A DNA stretch of 8,563 nt from an uncultured Bacilli bacterium. GTDB taxonomy: Bacteria; Bacillota_I; Bacilli_A; RF39; UBA660. The notes under the pieces are model-generated. The model saw only the letters and a program-made list of their open reading frames with translations, did not search any database and was not told the origin of the DNA. Position numbers and translations under genes: made by a program. Positions 1-5,143 of the stretch are shown in pieces. The stretch lies in the NCBI GenBank assembly GCA_947629115.1, contig CANRCL010000049.1:1-8563 (forward strand), in the 5' to 3' direction. How positions within the stretch are numbered: the first letter of the stretch is position 1; each line of letters starts with the position of its first letter.

Positions 1-63
1 TGATATTTATATCAGACCGGACATTTTAATTTGTAAACCGATTCAAAAAACCGGACATTTTAA
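1..63. repeat. Terminal-type direct repeats, possible edge of an insertion sequence
   Basis: A 14-bp sequence, ACCGGACATTTTAA, occurs at 16-29 and again at 50-63, the same way round and 34 bp apart. Bases 1-14 form a palindrome (TGATAT-TT-ATATCA). The CCGG core stands out against AT-rich surroundings. Repeated internal sites near the ends are known for IS21-type elements and some other DDE transposons, where the transposase binds them. No transposase is visible here, so the element body, if there is one, must lie left of base 1. The mobile-element reading is inference; the repeat is directly seen. Confidence 0.45.
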
Positions 64-93
64 CTTAAAAGTCACAAATTCATATATTCACCA

Positions 94-133
94 TTTACTA
101 TCGATTTTTTTTAATATATAATATTTCTATAAT
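94..133 (+). promoter_or_regulatory. SigA-type promoter for the 259-residue protein gene
   Basis: A -35-like TTTACT at 94-99 (4 of 6 consensus bases) is followed by a 17-bp spacer and a perfect TATAAT at 117-122. A second TATAAT at 128-133 would start transcription almost on the ribosome binding site, so the first is preferred. The predicted start near 129 leaves a leader of about 23 nt and supports translation from the ATG at 152. Confidence 0.5.
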
Positions 134-151
134 TTTATGCAAGGAGGCATT

Positions 152-931
152 ATGACTGATAAAGAATATCAAAAATTTAATAGAAGATACAATAAGTTTA
201 TGAACAATAATCTTCCCACTCCTTTTTGGGATGATGAACGACAAGTAAAAGAATATATTTATTTTTATAATGATAAATCTTTAACTAATAATAATTCAAA
301 ACTTGAAATTAATCAAAATCTTACAGATGCTTTAGGTGATATTGCCTTTACAGGTTTATATTATCCTTATACAAGTAAGTGTGTTAAATATGAAAATAAT
401 ACACAAGAAGAATGTATTGAACATAATCATGCTCATTCTTTTGAAGATGTCGTTAATGATTTATATTTTTATCCTGAATCTTTTAAAATATCTAAAAAAG
501 AAGAAATTTATTATAGTGAACAAGAACTAGAATATTTAAAAAGAGTTCAAAAATATTTATTATTCATTGGTTTAAAAGATATTAGCACCATAGAAATATC
601 TCAAAGTAGATATCAAAATAAAATTCATCAAAAATACGAAAATGCTTTCATTTATAAATTTAATGATTTTACTTTAAAAAAAATAATGAATGGTAAAAGA
701 GACTTTAGGTTAGTTGAATATTATAAAGGCTTTAAATCAAAAATTTATAAACCTAATGAATATCAAGCATTAATTGTTGATAAAAATAATAATTTTAAAT
801 TATTTGTTGAATTTACTTATGATGAAGTAAAAAAATACAAAGATATTAAAAAGTTATCTAATAGCAAAGAACTAAAAGATAATGATAAAGTAATAATTTG
901 TCATTTTAAAATATTAGAAACATTTAAATAA
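152..931 (+). CDS. Hypothetical protein, 259 aa, unrecognised
   Basis: I do not recognise this protein. The ATG at 152 is chosen over an upstream in-frame ATG at 137 because AAGGAGG (141-147) lies inside the longer version and only 4 nt before the ATG at 152. The 259 residues have no signal peptide or membrane span, so the protein is probably cytoplasmic. It is rich in Lys, Asn and Tyr, with a His/Glu-rich patch around residues 86-98 and a likely amphipathic helix near 121-138. Residues about 168-257, with a GKRDFR motif (181-186) and a final strand after KDNDKV (242-247), faintly recall ASCH/PUA-like folds, but this is a guess. The gene stands alone, with its own promoter and terminator, beside the repeats at the left edge. 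It could be cargo of a mobile element, but its base composition matches its neighbours. Confidence 0.75.
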   Translation: MTDKEYQKFNRRYNKFMNNNLPTPFWDDERQVKEYIYFYNDKSLTNNNSKLEINQNLTDALGDIAFTGLYYPYTSKCVKYENNTQEECIEHNHAHSFEDVVNDLYFYPESFKISKKEEIYYSEQELEYLKRVQKYLLFIGLKDISTIEISQSRYQNKIHQKYENAFIYKFNDFTLKKIMNGKRDFRLVEYYKGFKSKIYKPNEYQALIVDKNNNFKLFVEFTYDEVKKYKDIKKLSNSKELKDNDKVIICHFKILETFK

Positions 932-969
932 AAATAAAACTCGTTATAGACTTACAAGTTTTATTTTTT
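930..969 (+). terminator. Intrinsic terminator after the 259-residue protein gene
   Basis: A 12-bp stem (930-941 with 957-968) starts within the stop codon, encloses a 15-nt loop, and ends in a run of T to 969. The arms are A-rich on the left and T-rich on the right, so it could also work in the opposite direction, for minus-strand transcripts coming from the DUF1292 gene. Confidence 0.7.
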
Positions 970-1045
970 GGCTTTTTTCATATTCTTGATAATATTGTAT
1001 TCATATTAATGGTATTATTTTTACAATACATATAAAACTATGCAT

Positions 1046-1077
1046 TATAGTAACGTTTACTTTTTGGCAATACTATA
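1046..1077. repeat. Inverted repeat in the convergent intergenic gap
   Basis: TATAGTA (1046-1052) and TACTATA (1071-1077) are perfect inverted arms around an 18-nt centre. A smaller hairpin AGTAA-CGT-TTACT (1049-1061) sits inside and is followed by four T on the + strand. The 9-mer TGCATTATA occurs on both sides (1041-1049 and 1091-1099). This may be a weak terminator for either of the converging genes. Nothing else is visible between 970 and 1114. Confidence 0.3.
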
Positions 1078-1114
1078 CCATCTCATTAATTGCATTATAT
1101 TATTACTTAAGCTT

Positions 1115-1378
1115 TTATTTTATATCATTTATTAATTCTTTAATTAATTCAAGTCCAATTTTTTTATCATTAGTGTCAGTAATATCAATTAACTTAATAC
1201 TATTACCAATTTTTTTATAAAGTGAATAATATAACTTTAATTTCTTATTTTTATCTACTGTTTTATCAGTATAAACTATAAAATCTTTATGTGTATCATT
1301 ATCATGATAAGTTGCAATTACTTCACATAATATTTTATCTCCATTTTTATTTTCTACTTCAAATTGTAATTCAGTCAT
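1115..1378 (-). CDS. DUF1292 family protein (YrzB-like), 87 aa
   Basis: This is a small soluble acidic/basic mixed protein of the DUF1292 family, widespread in Firmicutes and without an established biochemical role. Recognisable family features are an opening strand of the form FEVENKNGDKILCEV (6-20), the central FIVYTD (33-38), YYSLY (50-54) and a closing helix. The length matches the family. The start at 1378 follows AAGGAG (minus strand, 1386-1391) at a 7-nt distance. A longer reading from 1411 would begin inside the intercistronic hairpin and lacks a ribosome site. It lies downstream of the membrane-anchored protein gene on the same strand, with a hairpin between, so it may be reached only by readthrough or use a weak promoter (TATACT-like box just upstream). 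The family call is from remembered motifs. Confidence 0.75.
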   Translation of the reverse strand: MTELQFEVENKNGDKILCEVIATYHDNDTHKDFIVYTDKTVDKNKKLKLYYSLYKKIGNSIKLIDITDTNDKKIGLELIKELINDIK

Positions 1379-1410
1379 AAAAATTCTCCTTACATATATA
1401 AAGTATAACA

Positions 1411-1442
1411 AATAAATAGAAGTATTTTTACTTCTATTTATT
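1411..1442 (-). terminator. Perfect intercistronic hairpin
   Basis: AATAAATAGAAGTA (1411-1424) and its exact complement (1429-1442) flank a 4-nt loop. It follows the stop codon of the upstream minus-strand gene by about 11 nt and precedes the DUF1292 ribosome site by about 20 nt. The run of T after the stem is short and broken on both strands, so it may act as a partial terminator or an mRNA-stabilising/processing stem rather than a full stop. Confidence 0.55.
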
Positions 1443-1453
1443 CAAATATTAAC

Positions 1454-1987
1454 TTATCTAACTCTTAAAAATTCTATATCCTCATTAACATATTCATTTG
1501 TTGCGGGATCATATAAAAACGCTTCATCTCGAGTAGAATACAATCCATATTCTTTGTCTTCAGAATCTTTAGAAATGATTTTTTTTATACAAATAGTATT
1601 ACCATTTTCATCAGTAGTTAATATATAACCACTAGGTGCTAAATACTTCTCTGTACCATCTTCTAAAGTTTCTTTAATTGCTGGTTTAATAATTACTTTT
1701 TCTACATTTTTAGCACGTTCACCATATGTAACAAGTACATCTTCTAAACCTTTTTTAGTATAATCATTTTCCATTGCTGAAAGTTGATGTATCATTCCAA
1801 ATGTAATGTTAGAATTATTTGGCAAAGGCATCGGAATAGAATACATTTTAGTAATAGGGCAAACTTCTTTAGTATGGTCTATATGAATATCATAAATTTC
1901 TAAACCACCACCTACTGCTAATGTAGCAGTTAATAACCCTATTCCTACATATTTTTTAATTTTTTCTTTGTTAATTTCTTTCTTCAT
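1454..1987 (-). CDS. Hypothetical membrane-anchored or secreted protein, 177 aa
   Basis: I do not recognise this family. The N-terminus has a Lys-rich cytoplasmic start (residues 1-12) followed by a hydrophobic stretch from about 13 to 28 (VGIGLLTATLAVGGG). This is compatible with a signal-anchor or an uncleaved signal peptide; no convincing AxA cleavage site is seen. The remainder is hydrophilic and would face outside. It includes a proline-rich patch (IPMPLP, 51-56) and several glycine/aspartate turns such as LEDGTEK and TDENGN, suggesting a beta-rich domain in the second half. It has only two cysteines outside the anchor (43 and 133). The start is supported by GAGGA at 1997-2001 (minus strand), 9 nt upstream, and by a good promoter further up. 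It is the first gene of a short minus-strand unit that continues to the DUF1292 gene. Confidence 0.75.
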   Translation of the reverse strand: MKKEINKEKIKKYVGIGLLTATLAVGGGLEIYDIHIDHTKEVCPITKMYSIPMPLPNNSNITFGMIHQLSAMENDYTKKGLEDVLVTYGERAKNVEKVIIKPAIKETLEDGTEKYLAPSGYILTTDENGNTICIKKIISKDSEDKEYGLYSTRDEAFLYDPATNEYVNEDIEFLRVR

Positions 1988-2036
1988 TTTTAAATTTCCT
2001 CACTCACTATAAAACTTTTAAAAAAGAATTGTTTAT

Positions 2037-2065
2037 AGTCTATCATAATAGTAAACCTTTGTCAA
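2037..2065 (-). promoter_or_regulatory. Strong SigA promoter with extended -10
   Basis: On the minus strand, a perfect TTGACA (2060-2065) is followed by 17 bp and TAGACT (2037-2042), with a TGA immediately before the -10 (extended -10 element). Transcription would begin near 2030, giving a leader of about 42 nt for the 177-residue membrane-anchored protein gene. This is the best-matching promoter in the window. Confidence 0.75.
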
Positions 2066-2121
2066 TTTATTATAAATCTATTATAATTCTATGAATTAAA
2101 TATGCTACTTTATCGTTTTTC

Positions 2122-2141
2122 AAAAAATTCAAGTACTACTT
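2122..2141 (-). terminator. Weak possible terminator of the ABC exporter gene
   Basis: On the minus strand the stop region carries a short palindrome AAGTAGTACTT (2131-2141) followed three bases later by six T (2122-2127). The stem can form only four pairs, so termination would be weak. The downstream gene nevertheless has its own promoter. Confidence 0.25.
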
Positions 2142-3858
2142 ATACTAACTCTTTTCTATATAATCTTTGATAATACTTATTATTTTTTATTAAATTTTCA
2201 TGAGTATCAAATCCAACTACTTTACCATCATCAACAACTAGTATTTTATCGCAATCAATAACAGTAGATAAACGATGAGCAATTATTAAAATAGTATAAT
2301 CTTTTCTAATTTTCTTAATAGAATCATGAATATAATCTTGAGTTTCATTATCTAGGCTACTAGTGGCTTCATCAAGCATAATAATCTTACTATTTTTAAC
2401 CAATGCTCTGGCTATTGCTAATCTTTGTTTTAAACCACCTGATAAAATAACCCCATTTTCTCCTACTAAAGTATCATATTTTTTTTCTAAACTATTAATA
2501 TATTCATCAAGCATACATAAATGACACTTTTCTTCTATTTCACTATCAGTAATATTAGGATTAACTATTTTTAAATTATCTTTTATACTCATATTAAATA
2601 TATAAGGATTTTGAGTAATAGTAGAAATATTTTCTCTAATAGTATTTTCAGTTAAATCATTAATATTTATATCATCAAATGAAATACTGCCTTTATTTGT
2701 TATATATAATTTATTAATTAAATTAAATATTGTTGTTTTACCTATTCCACTTTTACCAACTATACCTATTGTTTCATTTGGATTTATAGTAAAATTAATT
2801 CCTTTTAAAACATTACTTTTATCATAGCCAAAATAAATATCTTTAAATTCTATTTTACCATTTAATTCTTTTATTTCTCTATCGCCATATACTTCTTTAG
2901 AATATTTATCACCATCAACTATCTCATATAATCTTTCAATAGATAAATTAATATTTTTAAAATTACGATAAATTTCTGCTAGAGAATCAACAAAACCTGT
3001 TGCTTTACCTTTATACATATATATCACTAATAAATTAGCACCATTAAGTAAATTATTTTTTATTAAAACAATACTTAAAACAATAAAGAGCAAATCAAAA
3101 ATATTATCTAAAAAATTAGTTATTAAAAATACTTTCTCATCTTTTAATCTTGTTTCATAATCGTATTTAATAATTGCCTTTTGATCTTTAGTAGTTTTTT
3201 TAATTAAAGCATTTTTTAAATTAAGTACTTTAATATCTTTAATACCTCTTATAAGTTCCCCAAAATTACTAGAATACTTTTCATGCATTTCGTTATATTT
3301 TTTGCGTTCATTTTCCCATCTTTTTGTTCTTCTAATACTTATAATAAAAAAGATAAAAGAAAACATTAAAAAATATATAGCAATATAAACATTTACGTAA
3401 AATATATAAAATACTACTCCTAGTGAAGTCAAAAAATAAGTAAGATTGTATCGAAAATTATTAAAAATACTAGCAAGAACTCTTGGCTCATTATTAATTC
3501 TTTCTGCAAAAAATGCTGTTCCTTCTTTATCGAAATTTTTAATTTCCAAATTAAATAATTCTTTTGATACATCTTCCTTTATTTTTATTTCCACACTATC
3601 TTGAATTTTTGCACTACATATTGTATTAATATAAGATATAACACGTAATAAAATATTACAAATAAAAAGAATTAAAGCAAACTTTAACATATTAGATATA
3701 TCAATTTTAGTAATTGCTTCTAAACTTTTAGCATCAAATACTGGAACAATAGTATTTATACCTGTAATAGTTAAAGATGTAATTAAATAAATAAAAATTA
3801 ATAATTTTTTTTCTTTAAAATAACTAATTATTTTTTTATAATTCTTCCATTTTTTCAT
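2140..3858 (-). CDS. ABC transporter half-exporter: fused membrane and ATP-binding domains
   Basis: This 572-residue protein exports an unknown substrate (lipid, peptide or drug) using ATP. Residues about 15-295 form the membrane domain with the usual six helices. The nucleotide-binding domain follows, with Walker A GKSGIGKT (368-375), Q-loop Gln416, signature LSGGL (472-476), Walker B IIMLDE (492-497, catalytic Glu497), D-loop SSLD, and the switch histidine His528 in AHRLS. The signature has Leu where LSGGQ is usual; all other catalytic residues are present. The start at 3858 is chosen because GGAG (minus strand, 3865-3868) lies 6 nt upstream. An in-frame ATG at 3876 has no ribosome site and lies almost at the predicted transcription start. 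The length is normal for a half-transporter. No partner half is adjacent, so it probably works as a homodimer. The substrate cannot be told. Confidence 0.93.
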   Translation of the reverse strand: MKKWKNYKKIISYFKEKKLLIFIYLITSLTITGINTIVPVFDAKSLEAITKIDISNMLKFALILFICNILLRVISYINTICSAKIQDSVEIKIKEDVSKELFNLEIKNFDKEGTAFFAERINNEPRVLASIFNNFRYNLTYFLTSLGVVFYIFYVNVYIAIYFLMFSFIFFIISIRRTKRWENERKKYNEMHEKYSSNFGELIRGIKDIKVLNLKNALIKKTTKDQKAIIKYDYETRLKDEKVFLITNFLDNIFDLLFIVLSIVLIKNNLLNGANLLVIYMYKGKATGFVDSLAEIYRNFKNINLSIERLYEIVDGDKYSKEVYGDREIKELNGKIEFKDIYFGYDKSNVLKGINFTINPNETIGIVGKSGIGKTTIFNLINKLYITNKGSISFDDININDLTENTIRENISTITQNPYIFNMSIKDNLKIVNPNITDSEIEEKCHLCMLDEYINSLEKKYDTLVGENGVILSGGLKQRLAIARALVKNSKIIMLDEATSSLDNETQDYIHDSIKKIRKDYTILIIAHRLSTVIDCDKILVVDDGKVVGFDTHENLIKNNKYYQRLYRKELV

Positions 3859-3880
3859 AATATACTCCAAATCCATTAGT

Positions 3881-3909
3881 ATTTTAACTTAATATATATG
3901 TTATTGCAA
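3881..3909 (-). promoter_or_regulatory. SigA promoter of the ABC exporter gene
   Basis: On the minus strand, TTGCAA (3904-3909) precedes a 17-bp spacer and TAAAAT (3881-3886, 5 of 6 consensus bases). Transcription would begin close to 3874, giving a leader of about 16 nt that contains the GGAG site, in agreement with the start at 3858. Confidence 0.65.
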
Positions 3910-3944
3910 GAAAAAATAGGCTATTTAAAAATGTCTAAATGCTG

Positions 3945-3950
3945 TATAAT
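3945..3950 (+). promoter_or_regulatory. -10 box of the COG3910-type ATPase gene
   Basis: A perfect TATAAT lies at 3945-3950, but no good -35 is found 16-18 bp upstream (TATTTA at 3922-3927 is the nearest). Transcription would start near 3957, only about 17 nt before the ATG at 3974, so the mRNA leader is very short. The region is shared with the divergent exporter promoter, whose -35 is 35 bp away. Confidence 0.5.
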
Positions 3951-3973
3951 ATTGGTTGAAAGTGTATGATTTT

Positions 3974-4693
3974 ATGGAATTAGAAAACAAATTGATAATT
4001 AAAAAAATAATTTTAGAAAAAGAAAAAATTCAAAATCAAAATGAATATCCATTTAATATTGAAATTGTTAAAAATTTTAAAGAATTAGATATAACTTCTC
4101 CTGTAACTTTTTTCATTGGTGAAAACGGAATTGGTAAATCTACTTTTATTGAAGCAATTGCGGTTGCTCTTGGACTACCTGCGGAAGGCGGAACCGAAAA
4201 TTTTAGATATGAAACTAAAAATACGACATCTAATTTATCAGAATATTTAAGAATACCATTTTATAACATAGCCAAAACAATGTTTTTCTTACGTGCCGAA
4301 AGTTTTTATAACTTTTCATCAGAAGTAGATAATTTAAGAGTTACAGATTATTATGGTGGTAGTCTTCATGAATGTTCTCATGGTGAATCATTTTTACAAT
4401 TAGTAGAAAATAGATTTTCTGATCATGGTCTATATATTTTAGATGAACCTGAAGCAGCATTATCGCCACAAAGACAATTATCTTTATTATGTTTAATTAA
4501 TGAGTTAGTAAATGAAGGTTGTCAATTTATTATTGCAACTCATTCTCCAATTTTAATCAGTTATCGTAATGGAAAAATATTAGATTTAAATCAAAATTTT
4601 AAAGAAGTTAAATATGAAGAAACTGAAATTTATAATTTATATAAATTTTATCTAGAAAATGCTGAAGAAATGCAATCTAAAATGTTTGATTAA
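3974..4693 (+). CDS. AAA / ABC-like predicted ATPase, COG3910 type, 239 aa
   Basis: This is a soluble P-loop ATPase resembling the COG3910 group (relatives of SMC, RecF and OLD ATPases), whose cellular role is not established. Visible motifs are Walker A GENGIGKST (49-57), an ABC-like signature around HGES (136-139), Walker B with catalytic Glu in LYILDEPE (153-160), and a switch histidine in ATHSP (His190). The segment FFLRAESFYN (104-113) is typical of the group, and the length is normal. The start is uncertain. The ATG at 3974 gives the N-terminus expected for the family but has no clear ribosome site; an in-frame TTG at 3956 would add six residues and would be almost leaderless. It has no membrane segment, so it is not the ATPase of the neighbouring exporter. 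The two genes are divergent and functionally unlinked as far as sequence shows. Confidence 0.9.
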   Translation: MELENKLIIKKIILEKEKIQNQNEYPFNIEIVKNFKELDITSPVTFFIGENGIGKSTFIEAIAVALGLPAEGGTENFRYETKNTTSNLSEYLRIPFYNIAKTMFFLRAESFYNFSSEVDNLRVTDYYGGSLHECSHGESFLQLVENRFSDHGLYILDEPEAALSPQRQLSLLCLINELVNEGCQFIIATHSPILISYRNGKILDLNQNFKEVKYEETEIYNLYKFYLENAEEMQSKMFD

Positions 4694-4698
4694 AACTA

Positions 4699-4728
4699 TA
4701 TAATTTTTAATGCTAGCATACTATTATA
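4699..4728. repeat. Nested dyad downstream of the COG3910-type ATPase gene
   Basis: A perfect 10-bp palindrome ATGCTAGCAT (4710-4719) is flanked almost concentrically by TATAAT (4699-4704) and ATTATA (4723-4728). It begins 6 bp after the ATPase stop codon. There is no run of T after it, so it is either a poor terminator or a protein-binding site. Confidence 0.4.
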
Positions 4729-4803
4729 ATCTTCAGATAAATTTAAACTTTGAATAAATAACCCGTTATTAATAAAGTAAAAGATAAATACAATAATACT
4801 TAT

Positions 4804-4832
4804 TTTAATTTATAAAAAGAATGTAATATAAT
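4804..4832 (+). promoter_or_regulatory. Possible promoter facing the strong hairpin
   Basis: TTTAAT (4804-4809), a 17-bp spacer and TATAAT (4827-4832) resemble a SigA promoter, though the -35 is poor. A transcript beginning near 4839 would contain only the hairpin at 4851-4918 and would be about 80 nt long. In such AT-rich DNA a chance TATAAT is common. Confidence 0.25.
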
Positions 4833-4850
4833 TGAAAAAGATGGCACCAT

Positions 4851-4918
4851 AAAAAAATAATAATTTATTATGAAGATTATTAATATCTAATTTTTCTTCA
4901 TATAATCATTATTTTTTT
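4851..4918. terminator. Strong imperfect hairpin with T runs on both strands
   Basis: Arms of roughly 24-26 nt (4851-4876 and 4895-4918) pair with a few bulges around a loop of about 18 nt. On + the stem ends in seven T, and on - it also ends in seven T, so it can serve as a bidirectional terminator. On the minus strand it directly follows the TAA (4909-4911) that ends the protein-like remnant; on + it may end transcripts leaking from the ATPase gene. Confidence 0.65.
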
Positions 4919-5117
4919 AAAGAATAGACATTATTAGAAATTTTTTCAGGAATAACTTGCCCAGGCATTGCTTGAGAAAAGCACAAATTCTTTAAAAGCC
5001 TTGTATTATCAAATCATTTTGGCAAATATCACTTCTCTGGGTATATGGTTCTCTCTCCCCCCGAAAATCAAGAGGTTTTCTTTAATTTCTTTATTATTCG
5101 ACAAAATTTTACATTAA
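4909..5117. other. Anomalous patch, possible gene remnant or multi-copy element
   Basis: Bases 4951-5063 are about 39% G+C, against roughly a quarter around them. On the minus strand a frame ending in TAA at 4909-4911 reads as plausible protein (for example FDNTRLLKNL and QAMPGQVIPEKISNN) and is broken only by three TGA codons, at 5014-5016, 5029-5031 and 5068-5070. On the plus strand a frame is open from 4956 to the stop at 5115-5117 (53 codons) with no ATG, only a TTG at 4968. Neither has a ribosome site. I do not recognise a family. A degraded gene, a small repeated element or a structured RNA are all possible. Confidence 0.3.
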
Positions 5118-5143
5118 AAAAGAAAACATTTCTGCTTTCTTTT
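5115..5143 (-). terminator. Intrinsic terminator of the DUF2207 gene
   Basis: On the minus strand an AAAAGAAA/TTTCTTTT stem (5136-5143 with 5118-5125) with a 10-nt loop is followed by further T, overlapping the TAA stop codon. It closes the lemA-DUF2207 unit. Confidence 0.5.

Noticed and set aside
137..151. Earlier ATG for the 259-residue protein
   Set aside because: It would put the AAGGAGG site inside the coding sequence and leave a leader of only a few bases after the likely transcription start.
336..530. Open frame of 64 codons on + inside the 259-residue protein gene
   Set aside because: It is an out-of-frame shadow of a better-supported gene, made of Ile/Leu/Lys runs expected from AT-rich DNA, with no ribosome site.
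3859..4693. The COG3910-type ATPase as a component of the neighbouring exporter
   Set aside because: The exporter already contains its own ATP-binding domain, and the ATPase has SMC/RecF-like rather than transporter features and is divergently transcribed.
4909..5070. Genome-wide reading of TGA as tryptophan
   Set aside because: The intact genes use TGG for tryptophan and read as full-length proteins in the standard code; the absence of TGA stops among eight genes is easily explained by AT-richness.
4909..5070. tRNA, SRP RNA or a known riboswitch in the gap
   Set aside because: No cloverleaf with a GGTTCGA-type T loop, no SRP core motif and no riboswitch core that I recognise is present.
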